A DNA stretch of 64,000 nt from Dokdonia sinensis (GTDB lineage Bacteria; Bacteroidota; Bacteroidia; Flavobacteriales; Flavobacteriaceae): positions 155,521 through 219,520 of the forward strand of contig NZ_REFV01000007.1 in the NCBI RefSeq assembly GCF_003688895.1, read 5' to 3'. Below the pieces are notes generated by a model. That model did not search any database and was not told where the DNA came from. It worked only from the letters and a program-made list of their open reading frames with translations. Numbering within the stretch: the stretch's first letter is position 1; each line of letters begins with the position of its first letter. This document shows positions 24,914-34,952 of the stretch, in pieces. The translations under genes were made by a program, and so were the position numbers.

Positions 24914-26680
24914 ATGGCGCATTACGAAGCACCTATAAGAAGACCACTCGTTACCGGAGATAAGACCTATCACGATGTGACTTTGGATGTAGTCGCTCCA
25001 GTGGAGGGACGTGCAAACAAGCACTGGTGGATTGTTTTTGGTATCGCTCTTACTGCTTTCCTTTGGGGAATAGGTTGTATTATTTATACGATCACAAATG
25101 GTATCGGTAGCTGGGGTCTTAATAAAACTGTAAACTGGGCGTGGGATATTACTAACTTCGTATGGTGGGTAGGTATCGGTCACGCGGGAACTCTGATTTC
25201 TGCCGTCCTCTTGCTTTTCCGTCAGAAATGGAGAATGGCGATTAACCGTTCTGCAGAGGCAATGACTATTTTCTCAGTAGTTCAAGCAGGTCTCTTCCCG
25301 ATCATACATATGGGACGTCCGTGGTTGGCATATTGGGTACTTCCTATTCCTAACCAGTTTGGTTCTTTGTGGGTAAACTTTAACTCACCGCTTCTTTGGG
25401 ACGTATTTGCAATATCAACATATTTATCTGTTTCACTGGTATTCTGGTGGACTGGATTGCTTCCTGATTTTGCGATGATACGCGATAGAGCGGTAAAGCC
25501 TTTCCAAAAGAAAATATATAGCTTACTATCCTTTGGGTGGTCTGGACGTGCAAAGGACTGGCAACGATTTGAAGAAGTATCACTGGTACTTGCGGGACTT
25601 GCAACGCCTCTTGTACTATCTGTACATACGATTGTATCCTTTGACTTTGCAACTTCAGTTATTCCTGGATGGCACACGACTATTTTCCCTCCGTACTTCG
25701 TTGCGGGAGCGGTATTTTCAGGATTTGCAATGGTAAACACATTACTTATTGTAATGCGTAAAGTTTCTAATCTAGAGGCATACATCACGATACAGCACAT
25801 CGAGTTAATGAATATTGTAATCATGATTACAGGTTCTATCGTAGGTGTGGCATATATTACAGAGCTTTTTATGGCTTGGTATTCAGGAGTAGAATATGAG
25901 CAGTATGCATTCTTAAATAGAGCAACTGGACCTTATGCTTGGTCTTATTGGGCGATGATGACCTGTAATGTTTTCTCACCACAGTTTATGTGGTTTCCTA
26001 AACTAAGACGGAGTATCATGTTCTCTTTCTTTATTTCGATTGTTGTAAATATTGGAATGTGGTTTGAGCGTTTCGTGATTATTGTAACTTCATTACACCG
26101 TGATTACTTGCCATCTTCTTGGTCTATGTTCTCGCCTACGTTCGTAGATATTGGAATTTTTATTGGAACTATAGGATTCTTCTTCGTGTTGTTCCTATTA
26201 TATGCACGCACCTTCCCAGTGATTGCACAAGCAGAGGTAAAAACTATTATGAAGTCTTCTGGAGAGCGTTACAAGAAGTTGCGCGAGTCAGGACAGAGCC
26301 TTGTAGGTTCTGGAGCAGACCCGAGAACTTCTGGTGGACCAGTAAAGATAAATCTGGATGGTCATTATCAAGCAGCTCAAGCTGAAGTAGTATCGGATGA
26401 ACCTATGATCCCTGAGGATACGCATGGAAACGATGTGCTTATTAATTCTCTAGGGGCGTTTGACGCAGCAACTCAAAAGGCAGATGACCTTCAGAAAGTG
26501 AACGGCATCGGTCCAAAAATGGAGGAGAAATTAAATCAGCTAGGTATTTATACGTTTGCACAAGTTGCTCGTATGACAAAAGCAGATTATGACCTTTTAG
26601 ATAGTATCACTGGATCTTTCCCAGGACGTGCAGAGCGCGACGATTGGGCGGGACAGGCAGCAACACTTAACAACAACTAG
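24914..26680 (+). CDS. actC: Alternative complex III quinol-oxidising membrane subunit ActC, with C-terminal HhH domain
   Basis: NrfD/PsrC-like subunit of 588 residues. About ten membrane helices fill residues 30-440 (for example WWIVFGIALTAFLWGIGCI); this subunit is one of the two quinol-binding ones. The last 60 residues are unusual: DDLQKVNGIGPKMEEKLNQL is a helix-hairpin-helix motif of the DUF4332/HHH type, continuing TFAQVARMTKADYDLLD and ending FPGRAERDDWAGQA. Such domains are common appended to ribosomal L21 or Nuo-like proteins. The frame is continuous to the stop, so this is a genuine fusion and not a read error as far as can be seen. actD begins one base after the stop. Confidence 0.93.
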   Translation: MAHYEAPIRRPLVTGDKTYHDVTLDVVAPVEGRANKHWWIVFGIALTAFLWGIGCIIYTITNGIGSWGLNKTVNWAWDITNFVWWVGIGHAGTLISAVLLLFRQKWRMAINRSAEAMTIFSVVQAGLFPIIHMGRPWLAYWVLPIPNQFGSLWVNFNSPLLWDVFAISTYLSVSLVFWWTGLLPDFAMIRDRAVKPFQKKIYSLLSFGWSGRAKDWQRFEEVSLVLAGLATPLVLSVHTIVSFDFATSVIPGWHTTIFPPYFVAGAVFSGFAMVNTLLIVMRKVSNLEAYITIQHIELMNIVIMITGSIVGVAYITELFMAWYSGVEYEQYAFLNRATGPYAWSYWAMMTCNVFSPQFMWFPKLRRSIMFSFFISIVVNIGMWFERFVIIVTSLHRDYLPSSWSMFSPTFVDIGIFIGTIGFFFVLFLLYARTFPVIAQAEVKTIMKSSGERYKKLRESGQSLVGSGADPRTSGGPVKINLDGHYQAAQAEVVSDEPMIPEDTHGNDVLINSLGAFDAATQKADDLQKVNGIGPKMEEKLNQLGIYTFAQVARMTKADYDLLDSITGSFPGRAERDDWAGQAATLNNN

Positions 26681-26681
26681 T

Positions 26682-27215
26682 ATGGCACATTCAGTTATAC
26701 ACGCAATATACACTGACGACGACGTTCTTATGAACGCTGTAAAGGAAGTGAAGAAAAAGCACTTGCACATCAACGAGATTTACTCTCCGTTTCCTGTGCA
26801 CGGTTTAGATAAGGCAATGGGCCTTGCTCCTACACGTATCGCTATCACGGCATTTATGTACGGGTGTTTAGGACTAACCGTAGCTATCGTAATGATGAAT
26901 TTCATTATGATTGAAGACTGGCCTCAAGATATTGGAGGAAAGCCTAGTTTTAGCTATATCGAGAATATGCCAGCATTCGTGCCTATCATGTTCGAGCTTA
27001 CGGTGTTTTTTGCAGCTCACTTAATGGTTATTACTTTTTATATGAGAAGTAAGCTATGGCCTTTCAAAAAGGCCGAAAATCCTGATCTACGCACAACGGA
27101 TGATCACTTTCTTATGGAAATCGACGCCGATGGACAGAACGCTCAAGAGCTTGCAGATTTCTTAGTAACGACAGGTGCAACCGAAATTAATTTAGTAGCA
27201 AACGAAGAAGCATAA
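26682..27215 (+). CDS. actD: Alternative complex III membrane subunit ActD
   Basis: Subunit of 177 residues counted from the ATG at 26682, one base after the actC stop; an upstream in-frame start at 26628 would overlap actC. Two membrane helices (IAITAFMYGCLGLTVAIVMM, about 50-70, and MFELTVFFAAHLMVITFYM, about 103-122) are flanked by soluble ends; HSVIHAIYTDDDVLM at the N-terminus is characteristic. It anchors the peripheral ActA/ActB/ActE part in the membrane assembly. actE follows one base after the stop. Confidence 0.92.
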   Translation: MAHSVIHAIYTDDDVLMNAVKEVKKKHLHINEIYSPFPVHGLDKAMGLAPTRIAITAFMYGCLGLTVAIVMMNFIMIEDWPQDIGGKPSFSYIENMPAFVPIMFELTVFFAAHLMVITFYMRSKLWPFKKAENPDLRTTDDHFLMEIDADGQNAQELADFLVTTGATEINLVANEEA

Positions 27216-27216
27216 G

Positions 27217-27948
27217 ATGAAGAATAGTTTGAATTTTATTTTAGGTCTCGTTCTTTTGGCGGTTGTATCTTGCGATAGCAATGATAGAAAGCCAGGCTTT
27301 GAGTATATGCCTAATATGTATGAATCTGTCCCTTATGACACGTATGGCGAATATGATATTTTCCAGACAGTGACAGGAGGTTCTGAAGCAATGAAGCCTG
27401 CAGAGGGCTCAGTAATGAGAGGATGGCTACCTTACGAAATAGAAGATAATCAAGATGGTTATGCTTTCGCGAAAGCGAACTTAACAAATCCTCTACCTTA
27501 TACAGAAGAGAATCTTGCAAAGGGTACAGAACTTTATAATATTTATTGTGGTATTTGCCACGGGAATAAAGGAGATGGTCAGGGGACTCTTGCAAAGCGC
27601 GAAAAGATTCTTGGTGTGCCTGCGTACAATGATGCTGGCCGTGCAATCACAGAAGGTAGCGTCTATCACGTGATGTATTACGGTATCAATTCTATGGGTT
27701 CTTATGCCTCTCAAATGACTGAAGAGGAGTTATGGCAAGTAAATCACTATGTTATGTCGCTTAAGGACGCTCTTGATAAAAAAGAGCCTAGACCCACTAT
27801 CGACGTTGGTGCTGTACTGGAACCTAATACGATGATGATGACAGACGATCTTGAGGTGTTAGAAGATACACAATCTGATAATCAAGGTGAGGCAATGCAA
27901 CAGGCAGGAGAAGAAAATCCTGCAACTAATTTAGATGGAAACGAGTAA
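27217..27948 (+). CDS. actE: Alternative complex III monoheme cytochrome c subunit ActE (lipoprotein)
   Basis: Cytochrome of 243 residues with a lipobox (LLAVVSC, Cys19), so it is lipid-anchored to the membrane. One heme site CGICH lies at about 111-115 and the axial Met is probably in the GSYASQM region. The N-terminal linker (20-95) contains the dispersed palindrome encoding YAFAKAN near residue 82. The C-terminal 55 residues are acidic and low in complexity. It relays electrons from ActA toward the terminal oxidase encoded downstream. Confidence 0.93.
   Translation: MKNSLNFILGLVLLAVVSCDSNDRKPGFEYMPNMYESVPYDTYGEYDIFQTVTGGSEAMKPAEGSVMRGWLPYEIEDNQDGYAFAKANLTNPLPYTEENLAKGTELYNIYCGICHGNKGDGQGTLAKREKILGVPAYNDAGRAITEGSVYHVMYYGINSMGSYASQMTEEELWQVNHYVMSLKDALDKKEPRPTIDVGAVLEPNTMMMTDDLEVLEDTQSDNQGEAMQQAGEENPATNLDGNE
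27463..27476. repeat. Dispersed palindrome, exact core, inside actE
   Basis: GCTTTCGCGAAAGC read in frame as AFAKA, preceded by Tyr, in the linker before the heme domain. This is the second copy inside the complex III genes. Confidence 0.92.
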
Positions 27949-27983
27949 CGCAACGAACTAACTGATAAAGAGAATACACAGAT

Positions 27984-29414
27984 ATGTATACATTATCTAA
28001 AAATTTAAAACTTTCGGCTATCATTTTTATGGTGGTAGGTGCTGTGTTATTTGCAGTAGACTATGTGATGCTCCCAAAAAGCACCGCAGATATAGAAGCA
28101 ATGGAAGCTGCCCACGGTGGTGGTCACGGTGATACTGCTCACGAGGTCGATGGTGGAACACATACTGAAAAAGGTCATTCAACAGAAATCCACGGAGAAA
28201 GTAACCACGCAAGTGGTGTTGCGCACGGAGATTCACAATTGGCAGATTCGCACGATGGTGACCACGCCGACGGCGGACACGTTATGTCAAAGGAAGAACA
28301 CCTAGAACATACATTACACCAATATCAAAACAAGCCTTGGTCAGCAATCTATATTGCAGCCTTCTTTTTCTTTATGATAGCGTTAGCCTGTCTTGCATTT
28401 TATGCTGTACAGTACGTTGCTCAGGCAGGATGGTCTCCCTTACTTCTAAGAGTAATGGAAGGAATTACGGGGTATTTATTACCAGGTAGTATTATAATGT
28501 TTGTTTTATTAGCATTGTCTGGATTCCACTTAAACCATTTGTTTCATTGGATGGATCCTGACTTATTAGTAGAAGGTGGCGATAAATATGATAAACTGAT
28601 TGCGGGTAAATCGGGTTACTTAAATGTTACAGGTTTATTAATACGTGCAGCTGTTTTTATAGCAGGTTGGAATATCTACAGATTTTTTGCAGTAAAATTC
28701 TCTAAGAATCAAGACGAAGGAGCAGATAATAGATGGCATAAGAAGTCATTTAAGGCTGCGGCTGGATTCTTAGTATTCTTTATTTATACAGAATCTATTA
28801 TGTCTTGGGATTGGATTATGTCTCTTGATCCGCATTGGTTTAGTACATTATTTGGGTGGTATGTATTTGCAGGAATGATGGTTTGTGCTATTACTGTAAT
28901 TGCTATGGTTACCATTTATTTGAAGTCTATTGGACTTCTTGAAAATGTAAACGACAGTCACATACATGATCTTGCTAAGTTTATGTTTGCTTTTAGTATT
29001 TTCTGGACTTATTTATGGTTTTCACAATTTATGCTTATCTGGTACTCCAACATACCAGAAGAAGTAACATACTATATCACTAGAATTGAGGATTATAACT
29101 TACCATTCTTTGGTATGCTAGCAATGAATTTTGTATTCCCGCTACTACTATTAATGAATAGTGAATACAAGCGTATCAACTGGTTCGTTATGATGGCTGG
29201 AGTTGTTATATTATTAGGTCATTATTTAGACCTATTTAATATGGTAATGCCAGCGACAGTTGGGAAATCGTGGTCGATTGGATTTGTAGAGATAGGATCA
29301 TTAATGTTCTTCTTCGGACTTTTTATTTTTGTAGTGTTTTCTTCACTTGCAAAACGTCCATTGGAGCCTAAGCGTAACCCGCTTATAGAAGAGAGTAAAC
29401 ATTTTCACTATTAA
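27984..29414 (+). CDS. actF: Alternative complex III quinol-oxidising membrane subunit ActF, with His-rich loop
   Basis: Second NrfD-like quinol-binding subunit, 476 residues and about ten membrane helices. After the first helix (about 10-30) comes a His-rich segment (about 44-112) with many GGHGD, GHSTEIHGE and DSHDGDHAD units, expected to face the periplasm and able to bind metal. The rest follows the ActF pattern (FFFFMIALACLAFYAVQYV, SWDWIMSLDPHWFSTLFGWY, FGLFIFVVFSSLAKRPLEPKRNP). It ends the act genes; coxB follows 28 bases on. No actG is present, as usual in this phylum. Confidence 0.93.
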   Translation: MYTLSKNLKLSAIIFMVVGAVLFAVDYVMLPKSTADIEAMEAAHGGGHGDTAHEVDGGTHTEKGHSTEIHGESNHASGVAHGDSQLADSHDGDHADGGHVMSKEEHLEHTLHQYQNKPWSAIYIAAFFFFMIALACLAFYAVQYVAQAGWSPLLLRVMEGITGYLLPGSIIMFVLLALSGFHLNHLFHWMDPDLLVEGGDKYDKLIAGKSGYLNVTGLLIRAAVFIAGWNIYRFFAVKFSKNQDEGADNRWHKKSFKAAAGFLVFFIYTESIMSWDWIMSLDPHWFSTLFGWYVFAGMMVCAITVIAMVTIYLKSIGLLENVNDSHIHDLAKFMFAFSIFWTYLWFSQFMLIWYSNIPEEVTYYITRIEDYNLPFFGMLAMNFVFPLLLLMNSEYKRINWFVMMAGVVILLGHYLDLFNMVMPATVGKSWSIGFVEIGSLMFFFGLFIFVVFSSLAKRPLEPKRNPLIEESKHFHY

Positions 29415-29442
29415 GAATTTAGGTTAAAGAAGTTAGAAAGCA

Positions 29443-30531
29443 ATGACAGGTTTATTAGCACTCATCGTAGTAATTCTTTTTGTAGTCACACTTTGGCAAA
29501 TGTCAAAGATTTTTAAGCTGTCTCAGCTTAAAAACAAGAATGTCAATAGTGAAACTGCACAAGTAGCAAATGACAAAGACAATCGTGTAAACGGGAAGTT
29601 ATTTGTAATGTTTATGGTATTCCTTTACGGGATTACAATATATTGTTTCTGGAACTACAGTAAGTTTTATTTGCCAGAAGCATCATCAGAGCACGGAACA
29701 GATTATGACTATTTAATGTTCATTTCTCTTGCACTAATTATGTTTGTGCAAGTTATAACTCAAGCTTTACTGCACTACTTTGCCTACAAATACCAAGGAA
29801 AGAAGGGTAATAGGGCTTTGTTTTATGCAGATAACGATAAGCTTGAATTTATCTGGACCATTATTCCAGTAATTGTTCTTGCGGGCCTCATTATCTATGG
29901 TCTTTTTACGTGGTCTGATATTATGAATTTTGAAGAGGAAGAGGATGCTATTGTTGTTGAGCTTTATGCAAAACGCTTTGTATGGGAAGCTCGCTACGCT
30001 GGTGAAGACAGAACATTAGGTAATGCCAATGTTCGCTTTATCGAAGGAGCAAATACTGTAGGTATAGATGCTTCTGATTCTGACGCTATGGATGATGTCG
30101 TGACAACTGAGTTGCACCTTCCTGTAGGACGACAAGTCATCTTTAAGCTTCGTTCTCAAGATGTTCTGCACTCTGCCTATATGCCTCACTTTCGTGCACA
30201 AATGAATGTTGTTCCTGGAATGATAACTCAATTCTCATTTACTCCTTCTGTAACCACAGAAGAAATTAGAGAAACGGAGTATATGCAGGATAAGATGTAC
30301 AACATCAAAGAAATTAGAAAAGAAAAAAATAAGCAATCTATTGCTGCTGGTGACGGTCCTTTAGATGCTTATGATGAATTTGACTATTACTTGCTATGTA
30401 ATAAAATTTGTGGTGCTTCCCATTACAATATGCAAATGAAAATTGTTGTAGAAACCCAAGAAGAATACGACGCTTGGATGGCAGAACAAAAGACGTTTGC
30501 ACAGACGATTGCGGAAGCAACTCAGGAATAG
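29443..30531 (+). CDS. coxB: Cytochrome c oxidase subunit II
   Basis: Subunit of 362 residues that carries the CuA centre. The ligand motif CNKICGASHYNM (about 317-328) is complete, and a second His lies in LHSAYMPHFRAQ. Four hydrophobic helices precede the cupredoxin domain (for example LLALIVVILFVVTLW, LFVMFMVFLYGITIYCF, FIWTIIPVIVLAGLIIYGLF), two more than in the textbook two-helix subunit. No fused cytochrome c domain is present, so electrons probably come from ActE/ActA directly. It sits in the same operon as complex III, favouring a supercomplex. Confidence 0.95.
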   Translation: MTGLLALIVVILFVVTLWQMSKIFKLSQLKNKNVNSETAQVANDKDNRVNGKLFVMFMVFLYGITIYCFWNYSKFYLPEASSEHGTDYDYLMFISLALIMFVQVITQALLHYFAYKYQGKKGNRALFYADNDKLEFIWTIIPVIVLAGLIIYGLFTWSDIMNFEEEEDAIVVELYAKRFVWEARYAGEDRTLGNANVRFIEGANTVGIDASDSDAMDDVVTTELHLPVGRQVIFKLRSQDVLHSAYMPHFRAQMNVVPGMITQFSFTPSVTTEEIRETEYMQDKMYNIKEIRKEKNKQSIAAGDGPLDAYDEFDYYLLCNKICGASHYNMQMKIVVETQEEYDAWMAEQKTFAQTIAEATQE

Positions 30532-30562
30532 AAAAAGAAAAATTAATTAAAGTATTAAGATT

Positions 30563-32392
30563 ATGTCAGCACACGCAGCAAACATAGATCACGCTCACGA
30601 CGAAGATCACGGACATCATCATCACGAGCCAACATTTATTGAGAAGTACATCTTTAGTACGGATCATAAAATGATATCTAAGCAGTACCTAATTACTGGT
30701 TTAATTATGGGTATTATCGGTATAGCAATGTCATTGTTATTCAGACTACAACTTGCTTGGCCTGATCATAACTTTACCGTTTATGAGGTATTGTTGGGTG
30801 ATTGGGGTAAAGATGGTGTTATGGACCCGAATATTTACTTAGCCCTTGTGACCATACACGGTACTATTATGGTATTTTTTGTTCTTACTGCCGGGTTATC
30901 AGGAACTTTTAGTAACCTGCTTATACCGTTGCAGATAGGCGCACGTGATATGGCATCTGGATTCCTAAACATGGTATCCTATTGGCTATTCTTTGTTTCT
31001 TCTGTTATTATGGTGCTGTCTCTGTTTGTGGAGTCTGGGCCAGCAGCGGCAGGATGGACCATTTATCCTCCATTAAGTGCTTTGCCAGATAGTATTCCTG
31101 CTTCTGGAATGGGAATGACTCTTTGGTTAGTGTCTATGGCAATATTCATTGCATCTTCACTTTTAGGATCACTAAATTATATAGTAACCGTTATAAACTT
31201 GCGCACTAAAGGAATGTCTATGACGAGACTTCCACTAACAATTTGGGCATTCTTTGTAACTGCTATTATTGGAGTTGTATCTTTCCCAGTATTACTTTCT
31301 GCAGCGTTAATGTTAATTATGGATAGAAGTTTCGGTACTTCATTTTTCCTATCAGACATTTATATCGGTGGCGAGGTGTTGCATAACTCTGGAGGTTCTC
31401 CAGTATTGTTTGAGCACCTGTTTTGGTTTTTAGGTCACCCTGAGGTTTATATTGTATTACTCCCAGCACTTGGAATTACATCAGAAATTATATCTACAAA
31501 TGCACGTAAACCAATTTTTGGATATCGCGCGATGGTAGCCTCTATACTTGCTATTGCATTCTTGTCTACAATTGTATGGGGACATCATATGTTTATTTCT
31601 GGAATGAATCCATTCTTGGGATCTGTATTTACGTTTACTACGCTTTTAATCGCAATTCCATCTGCTGTAAAAGCATTTAATTATATCACAACGCTATGGA
31701 AAGGTAATCTCCAGTTTAATCCTGCAATGTTATTCTCAATAGGTTTAGTATCTACATTTATCTCTGGAGGTCTTACGGGAATTATTCTTGGAGATAGTAC
31801 ACTTGATATTAATGTACATGATACGTATTTCGTAGTGGCTCACTTTCACTTAGTGATGGGTATATCTGCACTATATGGGCTATTTGCGGGTGTATACCAT
31901 TGGTTCCCAAAAATGTTCGAGGGGAAAATGATGAATAAGAACTTAGGATATGTTCACTTTTGGGTAACTGTAATTGGGGCTTATGGAATCTTCTTCCCGA
32001 TGCACTTTATAGGAATGGCAGGATTACCTAGACGTTATTACACAAATACGGCGTTCCCTTATTTTGATGATCTTGCAGATGTAAATGTCGCAATCACGAT
32101 ATTTGCCTTTATTACCGCATCTGCTCAGCTTGTATTCTTATATAACTTTGTGAGTTCTATTTTTTACGGAAAGGTTGGGGAAAAGAATCCTTGGAAATCT
32201 AATACCTTAGAGTGGACTACTGAGCACAAGCATATTCACGGAAACTGGGCTGGAGCAATCCCTCACGTACACCGTTGGCCTTATGATTACAGTAAATTGA
32301 ATAAGGATGAATCTGACTATGTAATTCCTGGTCAGGATTTTGTACCACAACATATACCACTTCAAGAAAACGAAGAAGAGATGCATCATTAA
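30563..32392 (+). CDS. coxA: Cytochrome c oxidase subunit I (aa3-type)
   Basis: Catalytic subunit of 609 residues. It holds twelve helices with the heme-copper ligands: FWFLGHPEVYIVLLPALG (His/Tyr cross-link region and the D-channel glutamate of A1-type oxidases), WGHHMFISG (CuB His pair) and VAHFHLVMG (heme a and a3 histidines). The N-terminus is His-rich (HAHDEDHGHHHHEP). It reduces oxygen to water and pumps protons. Subunits III and IV are not downstream; ruvB follows after a terminator. The operon therefore encodes complex III and the two core oxidase subunits together. Confidence 0.97.
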   Translation: MSAHAANIDHAHDEDHGHHHHEPTFIEKYIFSTDHKMISKQYLITGLIMGIIGIAMSLLFRLQLAWPDHNFTVYEVLLGDWGKDGVMDPNIYLALVTIHGTIMVFFVLTAGLSGTFSNLLIPLQIGARDMASGFLNMVSYWLFFVSSVIMVLSLFVESGPAAAGWTIYPPLSALPDSIPASGMGMTLWLVSMAIFIASSLLGSLNYIVTVINLRTKGMSMTRLPLTIWAFFVTAIIGVVSFPVLLSAALMLIMDRSFGTSFFLSDIYIGGEVLHNSGGSPVLFEHLFWFLGHPEVYIVLLPALGITSEIISTNARKPIFGYRAMVASILAIAFLSTIVWGHHMFISGMNPFLGSVFTFTTLLIAIPSAVKAFNYITTLWKGNLQFNPAMLFSIGLVSTFISGGLTGIILGDSTLDINVHDTYFVVAHFHLVMGISALYGLFAGVYHWFPKMFEGKMMNKNLGYVHFWVTVIGAYGIFFPMHFIGMAGLPRRYYTNTAFPYFDDLADVNVAITIFAFITASAQLVFLYNFVSSIFYGKVGEKNPWKSNTLEWTTEHKHIHGNWAGAIPHVHRWPYDYSKLNKDESDYVIPGQDFVPQHIPLQENEEEMHH

Positions 32393-32436
32393 AATTGCGT
32401 TTATAGCAATTGTTTTGATGTATATAATTTCATTTT

Positions 32437-32466
32437 AAAACCCATTCGGTAACGGATGGGTTTTTT
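32437..32466 (+). terminator. Intrinsic terminator of the act-cox operon
   Basis: Stem AAAACCCATTC / GGATGGGTTTT (one T-G pair) with a T run, 45 bases past the coxA stop. Confidence 0.88.
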
Positions 32467-32472
32467 GTTTCC

Positions 32473-32486
32473 GCTTTCGCGAAAGC
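32473..32486. repeat. Dispersed palindrome, exact core, between coxA and ruvB
   Basis: GCTTTCGCGAAAGC located six bases after the T run of the coxA terminator and upstream of the ruvB promoter region (TATCTTTG at 32524-32531). Confidence 0.9.
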
Positions 32487-32576
32487 ATACCTATCGACTT
32501 CATTTTTCTGCTCTCAAGATTTGTATCTTTGTGAAGTACTCTATCTAATCAGATTGTAACACGAATAGAATATCAA

Positions 32577-33599
32577 ATGAACGAAAATCTAGACCCGACA
32601 AGTAAGGAATACTCCAGTGAGGAAATGGATATTGAGCGGGCTTTGCGTCCTTTATCCTTTGAGGACTTTACGGGTCAGGACCAAGTTCTAGAAAACCTAC
32701 AGATTTTTGTTCAAGCAGCAAATATGCGTGGAGAAGCGCTAGACCATACGCTCTTTCACGGGCCGCCGGGACTTGGAAAGACAACACTCGCTAATATTCT
32801 GGCTAATGAGCTAGGTGTAAACATTAAAATTACTTCGGGTCCAGTTTTAGACAAGCCAGGAGACTTAGCTGGCTTACTTACAAATCTTGATGAACGTGAT
32901 GTATTGTTTATAGACGAAATTCATCGCTTGAGTCCTATTGTAGAGGAGTATTTATATTCTGCAATGGAGGATTATCGTATCGATATTATGATTGAGACAG
33001 GGCCTAACGCTCGTACTGTGCAGATAGACCTGAGTCCGTTTACATTAGTAGGTGCAACAACACGTTCGGGACTTCTTACTGCACCTATGCGTGCGCGTTT
33101 TGGGATTGCTTCGAGGCTTTCATATTATAAGACAGAACTACTTACCACAATTGTCCAGCGTAGTGCTCAAATATTGCGTGTGCCTATTTCTTTTGAAGCA
33201 GCGATAGAAATTGCGGGCCGCAGTCGAGGAACACCACGTATTGCAAATGCGCTTTTACGTAGAGTGAGAGATTTTGCTCAGATTAAAGGTAATGGATCCA
33301 TAGATGTAGAAATTGCAAAATTCAGTTTAGAAGCTCTTAATGTAGATGCACACGGTCTAGATGAAATGGATAATAAGATACTTAAAACAATTATCGAGAA
33401 GTTCAAAGGGGGACCGGTAGGTCTAACCACATTAGCTACTGCCGTTTCAGAAAGTGCAGAGACAATAGAAGAAGTTTATGAGCCCTTTCTAATCCAGCAA
33501 GGATTTATTATGCGAACCCCTAGAGGTAGAGAAGTGACAGAGGCAGCTTATAAACACCTAGGAGTGACTAAAGGCCCCGTACAGGGTGGTTTGTTTTAA
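32577..33599 (+). CDS. ruvB: Holliday junction branch migration helicase RuvB
   Basis: AAA+ motor of 340 residues that drives branch migration with RuvA and RuvC. Seen: N-terminal [18 protein letters not shown], Walker [10 protein letters not shown] (about 61-69), Walker [10 protein letters not shown] (about 115-123), sensor 1 [10 protein letters not shown], arginine-finger region APMRARFGI, and the C-terminal winged helix ending [18 protein letters not shown]. The usual length is about 340. A TATCTTTG box at 32524-32531 may be its promoter. A P450 gene follows 21 bases later on the same strand, apparently in one transcription unit. Confidence 0.97.
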   Translation: MNENLDPTSKEYSSEEMDIERALRPLSFEDFTGQDQVLENLQIFVQAANMRGEALDHTLFHGPPGLGKTTLANILANELGVNIKITSGPVLDKPGDLAGLLTNLDERDVLFIDEIHRLSPIVEEYLYSAMEDYRIDIMIETGPNARTVQIDLSPFTLVGATTRSGLLTAPMRARFGIASRLSYYKTELLTTIVQRSAQILRVPISFEAAIEIAGRSRGTPRIANALLRRVRDFAQIKGNGSIDVEIAKFSLEALNVDAHGLDEMDNKILKTIIEKFKGGPVGLTTLATAVSESAETIEEVYEPFLIQQGFIMRTPRGREVTEAAYKHLGVTKGPVQGGLF

Positions 33600-33620
33600 T
33601 TTAAAAGACACATTTAAACG

Positions 33621-34952
33621 ATGGTGCAGCAGGAAATTCCAAGTGTTTCTATATTTCAGTTTCTTGTTCATGCGAGCAGTATTCTCAAAAATCCTTTACC
33701 CTTTCATAGGCAGAATTTTGAGGCAAAAGGGGATACGTTTCGATTGAGGTTAGGTTTTGGTAAGACGGTAGTTTTTTCTCGAGATCCTCAGTTTGCGATA
33801 CACGCATTGCAGAAAAATCAACGTAATTATCACAAGTCAGAAATCCAGACCAGAGATCTTAAAAAGTATGTTGGGCAAGGATTGCTTACTGCAGAGGGCC
33901 AGTTGTGGAAAAAGCAGCGCAAGCTTATCCAGCCAGCTTTTCACAAGAAACAGCTTGAACTGCTGCTTGACAAAGTTAAGGAGGCGATCAAGCTGGAATT
34001 GACCGCTATTGAGCCCAATAAACCGTTTGATATTTTTCCTGTTCTCAATGATTTGGCTTTTCAGACTGTAGTAAAAGCATTGTTTTCCAGTCATATAGAT
34101 CGATCTGTTCTAAATAGATTGCAGTATATCACAGAAGCTGCACAGACAATGCTCGTGCGCGAATTAAGACAGCCATTTAAGGCTTTATATTTCAAATATG
34201 GCGGTCCTATCACAAAACATCTTAAACTCACGCAAGAAGCACGAGATATACTCAAATCGTTGGTAAAAGAACGTAGAGATAGCGGGCAGCGTGAGGGTGA
34301 CTTGCTCGATATGTTACTGGATGCTCGCTACGAAGACGGTAATGAAATGGATGAGGAGCAACTCATAGATGAGATTCTTATCCTATTTACGGCTGGACAC
34401 GAAACCACTTCAAACGCTTTGACATTTACGATGGAACTACTGGCAAGACATCCTGAGGTTCAGGAAAAAATGTATGCTGAGTACGCTTTCGCAAAAGCGG
34501 AACCCTCTTCAGTAATGGAAGACATTAAAGCTTCGGGATATACAAAACAGGTCATTGAGGAAACAATGCGACTCTACCCACCAGCATATTTTATAGACCG
34601 TGTAAACTACACCGAAGATGAAGCCAGCGGAATGAGAATTCCTAAAGGCTCAAGCTTGTTATTTTCTGTTATTGAGATTCACAAGCACAAGGATTATTGG
34701 GAAAACCCAGAAAATTTTGATCCAGACCGTTTTGCAGATAATGCGGGAATGAAGCATCCAGCATACTTTCCTTTTGGGGCTGGCCCACGTATGTGTATCG
34801 GTAACAATTTTGCGATGTCTGAGATGATTATTGCAGTACGCGAGATAGTGAGTATGTATAAAATTGAGCAAAAAACAACTCCAATAGAAATAAAACCGCT
34901 CATCACGCTCAAGCCTAAAAATGCTACCTTAGTGTTTATTCCAAGGTCGTGA
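33621..34952 (+). CDS. Cytochrome P450
   Basis: Soluble bacterial P450 of 443 residues. Seen: I-helix [10 protein letters not shown] (about 254-263), the ExxR motif ETMR (around 314), and the heme-ligand loop [14 protein letters not shown] with Cys392. It has no membrane anchor and no fused reductase, so redox partners must lie elsewhere. The sequence is nearest in style to the CYP102/CYP4-like fatty-acid hydroxylases ([24 protein letters not shown]), but the substrate is unknown. A near-copy of the dispersed palindrome encodes YAFAKAE at about 288-294. The stop overlaps the queG start by four bases (GTGA). Confidence 0.93.
   Translation: MVQQEIPSVSIFQFLVHASSILKNPLPFHRQNFEAKGDTFRLRLGFGKTVVFSRDPQFAIHALQKNQRNYHKSEIQTRDLKKYVGQGLLTAEGQLWKKQRKLIQPAFHKKQLELLLDKVKEAIKLELTAIEPNKPFDIFPVLNDLAFQTVVKALFSSHIDRSVLNRLQYITEAAQTMLVRELRQPFKALYFKYGGPITKHLKLTQEARDILKSLVKERRDSGQREGDLLDMLLDARYEDGNEMDEEQLIDEILILFTAGHETTSNALTFTMELLARHPEVQEKMYAEYAFAKAEPSSVMEDIKASGYTKQVIEETMRLYPPAYFIDRVNYTEDEASGMRIPKGSSLLFSVIEIHKHKDYWENPENFDPDRFADNAGMKHPAYFPFGAGPRMCIGNNFAMSEMIIAVREIVSMYKIEQKTTPIEIKPLITLKPKNATLVFIPRS
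34482..34499. repeat. Near-match of the dispersed palindrome inside the P450 gene
   Basis: TACGCTTTCGCAAAAGCG has one changed base (G to A) but keeps the AFAKA reading, showing that the mutation is silent (GCG to GCA). Confidence 0.8.
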
